Shown here: piece by piece, positions 1 to 7,130 of the stretch | Layout: every line of letters begins with the position of its first letter | Position numbering within the stretch: position 1 is the first letter of the stretch | Origin: Dehalococcoidia bacterium | Lineage (GTDB): Bacteria; Chloroflexota; Dehalococcoidia; Dehalococcoidales; RBG-16-60-22 | Direction of reading: 5' to 3' | Length of the DNA: 21,687 nucleotides | Assembly (NCBI GenBank): GCA_030605045.1 | Contig: JAUWBK010000004.1 | Span: 1 to 21,687, forward strand | The notes under the pieces: model-generated | Databases searched by the model: none | What the model saw: only the letters and a program-made list of their open reading frames with translations | Told to the model about the DNA's origin: nothing | Made by a program: the position numbers and the translations under genes

Positions 1-258
<258 letters not shown>

Positions 259-320
259 CTAGGGAGATGACCTGAGTGGAAACACTCTAATCTCCTAGGT
301 CGGTCCTCGATCAATCGAGG
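259..320 (+). other. Structured spacer after 16S (two hairpins)
   Basis: The spacer immediately after the mature 16S end folds into two clear hairpins. The first pairs CTAGGGAGAT (259-268) with ATCTCCTAG (290-298), with one bulge, and contains an inner GAGTG/CACTC stem (274-278 and 283-287) capped by a GAAA tetraloop. The second is CCTCGAT (305-311) with ATCGAGG (314-320) around a 2-nt loop. These are probably pre-rRNA processing structures separating 16S from the downstream tRNA; that role is inferred from position. Confidence 0.55.
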
Positions 321-429
321 TAGATTTACCTTCCTTTCGCTGTCCAGTGGTTAAGGTGTTTTTATAGTAAGACTGCGGCCCAGGGCTTGATTTCTCATTT
401 TGTTTGGCGTAGAATTAGACACGATTTGC

Positions 430-506
430 GGGCCATTAGCTCAGTTGGTTAGAGCGCAGTCCTGATAAGACTGAGGTCTCTGGTTCGAGCCCAGAATGGC
501 CCACCA
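430..506 (+). tRNA. tRNA-Ile (anticodon GAU)
   Basis: A full cloverleaf is visible. The acceptor stem is GGGCCAT (430-436) with ATGGCCC (496-502), discriminator A at 503 and an encoded CCA at 504-506. The anticodon stem CAGTC (457-461) pairs with GACTG (469-473) around loop CTGATAA, giving anticodon GAT at 464-466. The T arm contains GGTTCGAGCCC. Its place after 16S is the classic position of a spacer tRNA-Ile, but here no 23S follows, so the transcript probably ends shortly downstream. Confidence 0.97.
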
Positions 507-689
507 TTTTTATGCTCGAAATTCTTCGTTCCACCGTGTTCCGTCGATTCCATTTCTCGAGGTTTAGCCTTAGCAGAGCTACACGTCAAGCACTTACATG
601 TTCGGATCGTCTTATTGATGTACCAGGTGTGACCGCATAGTGCGTTGCGGGATCGTCTACCTACACATTTAGGAGTTGCATAGTGAGAA

Positions 690-1460
690 TCAGTGACCCA
701 TCAGATTGGTTCTACCGCCGTTACAGGCAACAACCTCAGCAGTAATGAAAGACGAATCATCCGAAGCCAAGAATAGGCTCAGATGAGCAACATCCTCAGG
801 AATACCAAGCCTACCTAGAACAGCACTGCTTTTGCCAACCTCGATAAACTTATCGACCTGCTCAGGTGTTCGGCTAGCGTAAATTAAGGGGGTTAGAATT
901 CTTCCCGGAGCTATCGTGTTGACATTTATTCCATAAGGGCCGAACTCTCGGGCACAGGCTTTGGTAAATGCATTCACGCCTATTTTCGAAGCCGCATACG
1001 CCGCCTGCCCGGGTTCATTAGCCCCCAGAGCGGCTGTCGAGGATATATTTATGATTTTTCCGTATCTCTGTTTAACCATATGTTTAACCACGGCCTGTGT
1101 GCAGAAAAAGGTGCCTTTGAGGTTGGTATCGAACAGTAGATTCCAAGTATCCTCTGTTAAATCGAGAATTGGTGTGGGACGATTGATGCCAGCATTATTC
1201 ACCAGGATGTCAATTCGGCCAAATTCATCTATCACTTCTTGCACCATGGTATCCACTTGTGGCTTGACGCGTACATCCATGGTTATCGCCAGTGACCGCC
1301 TTCCGAGGGCAACAATCTCATCACGCACTCTCTCAAGATTCTGGATGTTACGGCTGCAGATGACGACGTCCGACCCGGCATGAGCGAATTCTAGCGCGAT
1401 GGCCTTCCCTATTCCGGTACCACCACCAGTGACGATTGCAACTTTATCTTTCAGTTTCAT
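690..1460 (-). CDS. Short-chain dehydrogenase/reductase (FabG-like SDR)
   Basis: This is a 256-residue classical SDR, probably a soluble NAD(P)-dependent oxidoreductase of a hydroxy/keto substrate. Visible motifs are the cofactor loop TGGGTGIG (residues 11-18), NNAG (88-91), Asn113, and the catalytic Ser141, Tyr155 and Lys159 (YAASK). The acidic residue that often follows strand beta-2 is replaced by Cys-Ser-Arg (residues 35-37), which suggests NADP(H); that preference is inferred. I start at the ATG at 1460, not the in-frame ATG at 1481, because AGAGGTG lies just upstream of the inner one. It is monocistronic, with an extended -10 promoter upstream. It may be a 3-oxoacyl reductase, but the context (not a fatty-acid cluster) favours a catabolic SDR. 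The substrate cannot be read from sequence. Confidence 0.93.
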   Translation of the reverse strand: MKLKDKVAIVTGGGTGIGKAIALEFAHAGSDVVICSRNIQNLERVRDEIVALGRRSLAITMDVRVKPQVDTMVQEVIDEFGRIDILVNNAGINRPTPILDLTEDTWNLLFDTNLKGTFFCTQAVVKHMVKQRYGKIINISSTAALGANEPGQAAYAASKIGVNAFTKACAREFGPYGINVNTIAPGRILTPLIYASRTPEQVDKFIEVGKSSAVLGRLGIPEDVAHLSLFLASDDSSFITAEVVACNGGRTNLMGH

Positions 1461-1521
1461 TACGGTCACCTCTTTTCGCATTGAATTAACTTTCTTACCA
1501 TGATTTGAGCTGCGTAGTTAA

Positions 1522-1530
1522 ATTATAGCA
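1522..1530 (-). promoter_or_regulatory. Extended -10 promoter of the SDR gene
   Basis: On the minus strand the sequence reads TGCTATAAT, a perfect -10 hexamer with the extended TGn element, about 60 bp upstream of the SDR start at 1460. No good -35 hexamer lies 16-18 bp further upstream, as is common for extended -10 promoters. Confidence 0.5.
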
Positions 1531-1664
1531 AATGGTAGTAGTATTATCGTGAATAGACTCGACAAAACCAAAAATTGTCAAATGGCTTATTTGTGGGGTT
1601 AAACGATATAGCGTTTAGTTACCCATCTTTCTTCTTTCTGCCCGTTTTAAAACCGCAATCTAAA

Positions 1665-1786
1665 ACTTACCCTATCCCTCCATTTTTAATCAACATCGCT
1701 TCAATGGGGATATATTTGAAGTTTAAACGTGGGGAGGGGTTTGGTTGGTTTGCGTTTGTTGAACTAGTTATCGATATTCTGGGTAT
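1665..1786 (+). repeat. Dispersed repeat, copy A
   Basis: One of four related intergenic elements (A-D) between 1.67 and 5.55 kb. The core at 1678-1751 matches copy C (3846-3919) at roughly nine of ten positions by eye, and ends in the shared GGGGAGGGGTTTGG-type motif. A right-hand extension (about 1752-1786) is shared only with copy D. Part of that extension, 1764-1786, is read on the minus strand as the last codons and TAG stop of the aminotransferase gene. The C-rich left end (CCCTATCCCT) and G-rich right end can pair imperfectly. Confidence 0.8.
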
Positions 1787-2969
1787 GATGGCCATGCGTT
1801 GCTTTCGATATTTTTGAAAGATAAGACTGTGCTTTTTGAAGTGTCTCCGGTTTTTTGCAGAAACAAAACCGAATTATAAATTTTCCGTTACTAGGATCAG
1901 AATAAAACGAGCTTCCTGGAACCGTAGCGATCCCGATGTTTTTAACCAGAAAGAAGGCCAATTCTACAGAATTCTGTAGTTGGTGCTTCTGCATGAAATC
2001 AGTACATTCGGTCATGATGTAGTAGGCTCCTGCTGGTTTATACGGATACAAATCGGTTTTCAATAAGGAGTTATATAAGATATTCCTCGCATTCCGATAG
2101 AAATCTGCCAACCATCGATAATATTCTTCACCCAATGACAAAGCAAAAGCAGCGCCCTCTTGCAAGGGTGCTGCGGCGCCCACAGTCAAGAAATCGTGAA
2201 CCTTCCTTACCTCTCCCGTAATCTTATCGCTGGCAATTGCCCACCCAACCCGCCACCCTGTCAGAGAATAGGTTTTTGAGATGGAATTAATTGTAATGGA
2301 CCGGTCTGCCATCTCAGGTAAGGAGGCAATCGATAGGTGCGTGTGATTATCATACAGAATATGTTCATATATCTCATCTGTGATGGCTATTGCATCATAT
2401 TCAACACAAAGCCTGGCGATGAAAAGAAGTTCTTCTTTGCTGAATACTTTTCCAGTAGGATTATTTGGGGTGTTAATTATGATTGCTTTAGTTTTTGAGT
2501 TAAAGAGTTCTTCAAGTTCATCAAAATCAAAAGACCAGTCAGGTGGTCTCAATCGAATATATCGTGGAGTTGCTCCGGAAAGGAGACAATCTGGGCCGTA
2601 GTTTTCATAGAATGGCTCGAAAATTACAATTTCGTCCCCCGGATTAATCACTGCCTTAAGAGATGCCATCATAGCTTCAGTCGATCCGCATGTTACTGTA
2701 ATATTCTTATCTGGATCTGCTTCAATATGATTGTAATGACGAGCTTTTGCCACAATCGCTTCTCGGAGCGAGGCACTTCCCCAAGTGATAGCGTATTGGT
2801 TGATATCTCTTTGGATAGCTTCAATTGCGGCGTGTTTAATGGATTCGGGGGCGGGGAAGTCAGGGAACCCTTGAGCCAAATTTATACTGCCAGGATGTCG
2901 TAACGCCACCCGTGTCATATCCCGTATAATACTCTCAGTAAACTGCCCGGTGATCTTAGATAAGTCCAT
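1764..2969 (-). CDS. Pyridoxal-phosphate aminotransferase, class I/II (AspC-like fold type I)
   Basis: A 401-residue cytoplasmic PLP aminotransferase. Conserved features: NLAQGFPDFPAP near residue 30, NNPTG (169-173) with Asn170, TDEIY with Asp198 and Tyr201 contacting the cofactor, SKTYSLTGWRVGW with Lys232 as the Schiff-base lysine, and Arg367 as the likely substrate carboxylate clamp. The wording of the N-terminal motifs resembles aspartate, methionine/kynurenine and broad-specificity aminotransferases, so the substrate is open. Length is normal. The start ATG at 2969 has only a weak G-rich ribosome site (AGGGGCGG) about 10 nt upstream. The last six codons and stop are part of dispersed repeat A, so the C-terminal tail is element-derived or was captured by it. 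It is not obviously co-transcribed with its neighbours. Confidence 0.95.
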   Translation of the reverse strand: MDLSKITGQFTESIIRDMTRVALRHPGSINLAQGFPDFPAPESIKHAAIEAIQRDINQYAITWGSASLREAIVAKARHYNHIEADPDKNITVTCGSTEAMMASLKAVINPGDEIVIFEPFYENYGPDCLLSGATPRYIRLRPPDWSFDFDELEELFNSKTKAIIINTPNNPTGKVFSKEELLFIARLCVEYDAIAITDEIYEHILYDNHTHLSIASLPEMADRSITINSISKTYSLTGWRVGWAIASDKITGEVRKVHDFLTVGAAAPLQEGAAFALSLGEEYYRWLADFYRNARNILYNSLLKTDLYPYKPAGAYYIMTECTDFMQKHQLQNSVELAFFLVKNIGIATVPGSSFYSDPSNGKFIIRFCFCKKPETLQKAQSYLSKISKATHGHHTQNIDN

Positions 2970-3332
2970 ATACGTTAAACCGCCCCTTCAACAGAGACCA
3001 TAGAAAATGTTTTTACTGTAAAGGCTACAAGAGCTTCGTGATTTTGTCAATATTAGATCACATCATCGGATTCAAATATTACGAGAGCGCAATGGAGCAC
3101 GTTTACGTTTGACTTAGAACAAGTTGAGTATAGTTACTAGATTGTAGTCTATCAAAAGTAGGAAATAGCTTAAGTGATAGAGTTTATTGGCATTATATCA
3201 GCTAGAAGCTAGCGGAACAATAATCACCAATACATTGTAAAGACAAGTTTAAACGGGCGGACTCTAACAAACGGCCTCTAGGTTGTGAACCAGACAAACT
3301 AATGTAGTTTTTTCCTCACTGACCTCGTAATA
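2970..3332. other. Intergenic stretch without a recognised gene
   Basis: About 360 bp between the aminotransferase start and repeat B, AT-rich, with stops in all frames I followed. The only candidate signal is a weak minus-strand promoter at 3022-3050. I see no RNA gene or convincing coding remnant. Confidence 0.5.
3022..3050 (-). promoter_or_regulatory. Possible promoter of the aminotransferase gene
   Basis: Read on the minus strand, a perfect -35 TTGACA (3045-3050) is followed after 17 bp by TAGCCT (3022-3027), which matches only three of six -10 positions. It would start transcription about 45 bp upstream of the ATG at 2969. The -35 is convincing; the -10 is weak. Confidence 0.35.
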
Positions 3333-3427
3333 TCCTCAAACCCCTATCCCCTCTCTGTTTTTAATTAATCTCGCCTTACGCGGAATATATCCCTCGTTTT
3401 CACGCGGGGAGGGGTTTGGGTGGTTTG
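3333..3427 (+). repeat. Dispersed repeat, copy B
   Basis: Most diverged member of the A-D family, in the same orientation. It keeps the right-hand motif GGGGAGGGGTTTGGGTGG (about 3407-3424) and has a C-rich left end (AAACCCCTATCCCC, 3338-3351) that pairs with it, so the whole element could fold as one long imperfect hairpin. It stops a few bases before the TGA of the EthD-like gene (3432). Confidence 0.7.
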
Positions 3428-3431
3428 TAGT

Positions 3432-3746
3432 TCATAACTTAACTTCTTCGTACTCAAGTAATATTCTGTCAACCCTTTGCAAGCGCTGCATAAATTCGTC
3501 TGGTCCTTTACTGAGTAGCCTATTAAAAGCACGTTCAAAACTGTCAACATCATCAAATAGCATTTCAGCAAATCCAAAAATATCATTGTCGCTAACAGTC
3601 TTTACAACCCGATGGATAATGTATTGCTTTAATTCTGGACGCAGAATATCCTTCGCCCAAGTTGCATGTTTAGTTCGCCAAAGCTCCCAAGTCTCGTCAC
3701 GGCCATAACCTGATTTAAGGCGACTAATTGCTACATACTTAATCAT
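3432..3746 (-). CDS. EthD-like dimeric alpha-beta barrel protein
   Basis: A 104-residue soluble protein. The pattern beta strand (MIKYVAISRLKSG), then a Trp- and His-containing helix (WELWRTKHATWAKDIL), then a second strand ending in a FGFAEMLFDD-type segment, then a helix with Phe/Glu, is typical of the EthD/dimeric ferredoxin-like barrel superfamily, whose members include small oxygenases, isomerases and proteins of unknown role. The start is well fixed: AAAGGAG lies 7 nt before the ATG at 3746, and a good promoter (3776-3804) lies just upstream. The gene sits alone between repeats B and C, divergent from the serpin gene. The function is not predictable; family assignment is by eye from short motifs. 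Confidence 0.75.
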   Translation of the reverse strand: MIKYVAISRLKSGYGRDETWELWRTKHATWAKDILRPELKQYIIHRVVKTVSDNDIFGFAEMLFDDVDSFERAFNRLLSKGPDEFMQRLQRVDRILLEYEEVKL

Positions 3747-3775
3747 GTTATATTCTCCTTTCTGACTTTTAATAA

Positions 3776-3804
3776 AGTCTATTGCGATATCATACTCTAG
3801 TCAA
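3776..3804 (-). promoter_or_regulatory. Promoter of the EthD-like gene
   Basis: On the minus strand, -35 TTGACT (3799-3804), a 17-bp spacer and -10 TAGACT (3776-3781) lead to a start about 25-30 nt upstream of the ATG at 3746. Hexamers match consensus at five and four positions and the spacing is ideal. Confidence 0.55.
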
Positions 3805-3840
3805 GGTAGCCAAAAGTACGTGCTGTTTCTTACACCTGCG

Positions 3841-3920
3841 CCCTACTCCATTTTTAATCAACATCGCTTCATGAGGGATATATTTGTCGTTTGAACGTGG
3901 GGAGGGGTTTGGGTGGTTTT
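3841..3920 (+). repeat. Dispersed repeat, copy C
   Basis: Shortest copy, consisting essentially of the core (3846-3919), nearly the same as copy A over 74 bp with about seven differences. It lacks the 35-bp right extension found in A and D. It lies in the divergent region between the EthD-like gene and the serpin gene, so unlike A, B and D it is upstream of both neighbours. Confidence 0.8.
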
Positions 3921-4015
3921 AAACTATTTGAGGACCCTATCTAACTTTTGCCTAACTAAGTAGAATCTTTTACGTTATAAGATATAGAATGATACATGCA
4001 AAGGAGACAAGTTAA

Positions 4016-5368
4016 GTGTTTAAGGCGCTATTGCTTATTTTAGTCGTTCTTTTAAGTCTAGTGACTTCTATAACATTAGGATGTGCCGAACCTAGCCCAA
4101 TTCCCGCACCAGCACCGACGCCGACTCCAGCGCCAGCACCAACTCCAACACCTGCACCTACACCAAGCGAGATACTTCGATCAGACAAGCAGCGGGTGAC
4201 TTCGCCGGATGTGAATGAAGCGGATCTGGCAACTCAGGTCGATGGAAACAGTGTCTTCGCCTTCGACCTGTATCAGGCACTTAGAAAAGAGGATGACAAC
4301 CTCTTCTTTTCTCCCTACAGCATTTCGCTGGCGCTGGCGATGACATATGCGGGTGCTCGCGGTGAGACCGCACAGCAGATGGCGGATACTCTTCACTTCG
4401 TCCTCTCTCAAGACCGTCTACATCCGGTATTCAATGGTGTGGATATCGAACTCAGTCAGCGGGGTAAAGGCGCCAAAGGCAAGGATGGAGAGGGCTTCCG
4501 GCTGAACATCGTCAATGCCATCTGGGGTCAACAGGGCTATAAGTTCCTCTCCGAATTTCTCGACCTCCTGGCTGAGAATTACGGTGCCGGGCTTCGACCC
4601 CTTGATTTTATCAAGGCACCAGAACAGTCTCGTATTACTATTAATGACTGGGTTAGTGAGCAGACTGAAGGCAAGATCAAAGACCTTATTCCGCAAGGTC
4701 TGATTGACACGTGGACACGGCTTGTCCTCACCAATGCCATCTACTTCAATGCGGCTTGGCAGCATCCCTTTAGTGAGGATATGACAGAGGACGGCCCATT
4801 CTATCTGCTAGACGGAGCAGAGGTCACGGTGCCGATGATGAGGCAGACGGAGTCGTTCGGTTATGCTCAGGGTGACGGATATCAAGCAGTGGAGTTGCCA
4901 TACGATGGTCGCGAACTTTCAATGGTTATCTTGCTTCCCCGAAAAGAAAACTTCGAGCAGTTTGAAGGATCTTTGGACTATCAGCTTGTGGATTCACTAA
5001 TAAAGGCACTAGAGTATCAGAGAGTCAGCCTAACAATGCCAAAATTCGAATTTGAATCAGAGTTTCGCCTAAAAGAGACTCTCTCGGCTATGGGTATGCC
5101 GGTTGCCTTCTGCGAAGGCGCGGATTTTTCAGACATGACTGGCAATCGCGACCTGTTCATCGGAGATGTAGTACACAAGGCGTTCGTATCTGTGGATGAG
5201 GCTGGCACCGAGGCTGCAGCGGCTACTGCAGTTATAATGCTGCCAACGGCTATGCCACCGCAGGAGCCTGTTGAGGTTACCGTTGATCGCCCCTTTGTCT
5301 TTCTGATCCATGACATAGAGACCGGTACCATTCTGTTTGTTGGCCGTATCGTGAATCCTAGTGCATGA
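4016..5368 (+). CDS. Lipoprotein serpin (serine/cysteine protease inhibitor)
   Basis: A 450-residue secreted serpin, expected to trap an attacking protease by covalent suicide inhibition. Residues 1-22 form a lipoprotein signal ending in TLGC with Cys23 as the lipid-anchored residue. Residues 24-50 are a Pro/Ala/Thr stalk, and a full-length serpin domain fills about 65-450. The hinge GTEAAAATA (397-405) has the small-residue pattern of inhibitory serpins. Aligned by spacing with alpha-1-antitrypsin, P17 is Glu395 and the scissile pair is Thr411-Ala412, with Pro410 at P2 and Pro414-Pro415 at P3'-P4'. A small P1 residue suggests an elastase-like target (inference). The start is GTG at 4016, 9 nt after AAGGAG. 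The gene is apparently monocistronic, next to a second lipoprotein gene and flanked by repeats C and D. Confidence 0.96.
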   Translation: MFKALLLILVVLLSLVTSITLGCAEPSPIPAPAPTPTPAPAPTPTPAPTPSEILRSDKQRVTSPDVNEADLATQVDGNSVFAFDLYQALRKEDDNLFFSPYSISLALAMTYAGARGETAQQMADTLHFVLSQDRLHPVFNGVDIELSQRGKGAKGKDGEGFRLNIVNAIWGQQGYKFLSEFLDLLAENYGAGLRPLDFIKAPEQSRITINDWVSEQTEGKIKDLIPQGLIDTWTRLVLTNAIYFNAAWQHPFSEDMTEDGPFYLLDGAEVTVPMMRQTESFGYAQGDGYQAVELPYDGRELSMVILLPRKENFEQFEGSLDYQLVDSLIKALEYQRVSLTMPKFEFESEFRLKETLSAMGMPVAFCEGADFSDMTGNRDLFIGDVVHKAFVSVDEAGTEAAAATAVIMLPTAMPPQEPVEVTVDRPFVFLIHDIETGTILFVGRIVNPSA

Positions 5369-5420
5369 TCAGGTCTTGACTGCTAAGGGCGCCCTTCGGG
5401 GTATCAGCGAACTACCGTAA

Positions 5421-5548
5421 CACTTATCCCTCTATCCCCTTTCCATTGTTAAACGACTACGCTTCAACGGGGATATATTAGTCGTTTGAACGCGGGGAGG
5501 GGTTTGGGTGGTTTGAGTTTTTTGAACTAGCTCTCGATAATCTAGGTA
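5421..5548 (+). repeat. Dispersed repeat, copy D
   Basis: Longest copy, between the serpin and leucine-rich-repeat genes. It has the C-rich left end (TATCCCTCTATCCCC), the core, the right-hand GGGGAGGGGTTTGGGTGG motif and the extension shared with copy A (TGAACTAG, then a segment ending GGTA). An inner inverted repeat, AAACGACT (about 5451-5458) with AGTCGTTT (5480-5487), adds to its hairpin potential. It ends exactly where the -35 box of the next gene begins (5549). Confidence 0.78.
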
Positions 5549-5576
5549 TTGACAATTAGATAAATGGGACTATAAT
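5549..5576 (+). promoter_or_regulatory. Consensus promoter of the LRR lipoprotein gene
   Basis: Perfect -35 TTGACA (5549-5554), a 16-bp spacer and perfect -10 TATAAT (5571-5576). Transcription would begin near 5583, giving a leader of about 130 nt before the ATG at 5714. The leader contains a small hairpin, ACCGC (5652-5656) with GCGGT (5667-5671), followed by a T-run near 5684-5688. I do not recognise a known riboswitch there. Confidence 0.75.
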
Positions 5577-5713
5577 TAGCTTACCTGATGTGAAAGACAC
5601 TTGAAAATAGCATGGTGCAGTAGGAGTGTGGTGATGAATTGGGGCACTGGAACCGCTAAACGAGATGCGGTGGCTGGCGCCTCTTTTTAGTTTTAATTAG
5701 GAGGTCAGCATAA

Positions 5714-6604
5714 ATGAAAAAATTGACTGTCAAACTAGCGGTAATTTTATTTATTTTGCTGCTGGTTTCAAATGAAATTGGCTGCGCAGCACCAGTTCCC
5801 GAAACGGTTGTATTTCCCGATAAGAACTTGGATGCGGTAATAAGGGACGCCTTAGACAAACCGGCCGAGGAGGCGATAACTCCAGCGGAACTGGCCGGGC
5901 TTACGGTGCTGGCCGCCCGTGAGCTACGCATTGCCGACCTTTCTGGTATTGAGTACTGCACCAACCTGACCGAGCTAGACCTTGATTACAATCGGATAAG
6001 CGACCTCTCTCCCCTTTCTTCCCTCGCCAGCTTGACCTGGCTCCAACTTGATTACAATCAGATAAACGACCTTTCACCCCTGTCCTCTCTCACCAGCCTA
6101 GAGATACTCAGACTTCAGGATAATCAGATAAGCGACCTCTCTCCCCTTTCTTCCCTCACCAGCCTGGAAATGCTCTGCCTCGGAATCAATCAGATAAGTG
6201 ACCTTTCCCCGCTGGCCTCACTCACCAACCTAAGGGGACTCAGACTCGCCTTTAACCAGATAAACGACCTCTCCCCACTGGCCTCCCTCACTAATCTGAA
6301 CGTACTCAATCTTAACAATAACCAGATAAGCGACATCTCCCCACTGGCATCCCTGACTAATCTACAGTTGCTCAGACTCTCCAGTAACCAGATAAGCGAT
6401 ATCTCCCCGCTAGCATCCCTCATTAACTTGGTGAACCTCTCATTTAACTCAAATCAGATAAGCGACATCTCCCCGCTGGTGGAAAACAGCGGGCTGAGTG
6501 GTACGATGTCGCTTGTAAACAATAATCTTGACCTGTCGGAAGGTTCGGAAGACATGGAGAATATCAGCATATTAGAGGCGCGGGGAGTGCGGGTTGACTA
6601 CTAA
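5714..6604 (+). CDS. Leucine-rich-repeat lipoprotein (internalin-type repeats)
   Basis: A 296-residue surface lipoprotein. A hydrophobic signal ends in EIGC with Cys24 as the lipidation site. A short cap (about residues 30-80, including FPDKNLDAVIRDAL) precedes eight 22-residue repeats (83-258) with the internalin-type pattern LxxLxLxxNxIxDLxPLxxL, then one degenerate repeat and a C-terminal cap. Such domains bind proteins or other ligands outside the cell; they have no catalytic role. The start is secure: AGGAGG lies 9 nt before the ATG, with a consensus promoter at 5549-5576. Together with the serpin upstream it makes a pair of surface-exposed lipoproteins, each apparently with its own transcript. 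The ligand is unknown. Confidence 0.95.
   Translation: MKKLTVKLAVILFILLLVSNEIGCAAPVPETVVFPDKNLDAVIRDALDKPAEEAITPAELAGLTVLAARELRIADLSGIEYCTNLTELDLDYNRISDLSPLSSLASLTWLQLDYNQINDLSPLSSLTSLEILRLQDNQISDLSPLSSLTSLEMLCLGINQISDLSPLASLTNLRGLRLAFNQINDLSPLASLTNLNVLNLNNNQISDISPLASLTNLQLLRLSSNQISDISPLASLINLVNLSFNSNQISDISPLVENSGLSGTMSLVNNNLDLSEGSEDMENISILEARGVRVDY
5960..6487 (+). repeat. Tandem 66-bp coding repeats in the LRR gene
   Basis: Eight in-frame 66-bp units encode the 22-residue leucine-rich repeats. Units are highly similar at the DNA level around the shared AATCAGATAAGCGAC-type segment and the SPLASL codons, so slipped-strand or recombinational change in copy number is possible. Confidence 0.85.
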
Positions 6605-6670
6605 TAACTTCATTCCGCACGCAAAAGTGTTGATTAATTCGTACTACATCTGATTGTGACCAAAATACTA

Positions 6671-6698
6671 TTGACTAGCCACTCATAATTGCTATATT
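6671..6698 (+). promoter_or_regulatory. Promoter of the small Cys-rich protein gene
   Basis: -35 TTGACT (6671-6676), a 16-bp spacer and -10 TATATT (6693-6698), each one mismatch from consensus. A start near 6705 would make the AAGGAGG at 6704-6710 the very beginning of the message, which favours the ATG at 6729 over the TTG at 6714 as start codon. Confidence 0.55.
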
Positions 6699-6728
6699 TA
6701 GGTAAGGAGGTATTTGAGGGGGTGCAGC

Positions 6729-6914
6729 ATGGACAAAAGACCGCCACCAGAATGCCCATTAAGAAAAGAACGTCTCGATCAAAAAGGTGAAGGATGTTCG
6801 TCTTGCGTATATTATCACCGTTGTATATGGTTTCGTATTTATGAAACATTGCTCTGTATTAATATTGAAGTCCGAAATATATGGGAACAAAGGTCATCTG
6901 TAAAATTTCCGTGA
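6729..6914 (+). CDS. Small cysteine-rich protein of unknown function
   Basis: A 61-residue protein I do not recognise. It is basic and Cys-rich in its first half, with a CP dipeptide, then GCSSC and HRC, giving a Cys spacing of x14, x2 and x5 that could bind zinc or a metal cluster. The second half is hydrophobic/aromatic with no clear membrane span. I choose the ATG at 6729, preceded by a G-rich site (AGGGGGTG, 6717-6724). A TTG at 6714 behind AAGGAGG is the alternative and would add five residues including one Cys. The gene has its own promoter and no operon partner. Translation signals and composition support a real gene, but there is no family evidence. Confidence 0.55.
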   Translation: MDKRPPPECPLRKERLDQKGEGCSSCVYYHRCIWFRIYETLLCINIEVRNIWEQRSSVKFP

Positions 6915-7130
6915 TAATTACCATTGTGAAAAAGTTAAGTTTTCGACAGAAAACCTCTTTCATCATTTCACGGTAATGCTCCTTTTTTTCCAGTTCCACC
7001 GGGGTTAAATGCAAAGGCGAAACAGCTAACGAGCTTCTTCTTCCCTCCCAGTAAGGGAAGGGAGAATATCATAAGAGGAGCTTTGCTCCTCTTCATCACC
7101 CCTGAGGCATTTTGCCACAGGTATCGCCTC
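6915..7130. other. Intergenic hairpin cluster
   Basis: The stretch after the small Cys-rich gene has several inverted repeats. AAGAGGAGC (7073-7081) pairs perfectly with GCTCCTCTT (7085-7093) over a 3-nt loop; CCTG-A-GGC (7101-7108) pairs with GCC-A-CAGG (7114-7121); and CTTCCCT pairs with AGGGAAG near 7039-7060. None is followed by a convincing T-run, so they are not clean intrinsic terminators. No coding sequence is seen. Confidence 0.5.

Noticed and set aside
5368..5410. AAGGGCGCCCTT palindrome after the serpin stop as an intrinsic terminator
   Set aside because: Perfect palindrome without a loop or following T-run; termination there is not supported.
1665..5548. Four repeats as a CRISPR array
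   Set aside because: Spacing is irregular (hundreds to thousands of bp), the copies are 80-125 bp with genes between them, and no cas gene is present.
5577..5713. Possible riboswitch in the LRR gene leader
   Set aside because: The hairpin ACCGC/GCGGT is short, and I could not match c-di-GMP, TPP, cobalamin or other known aptamer consensus blocks.
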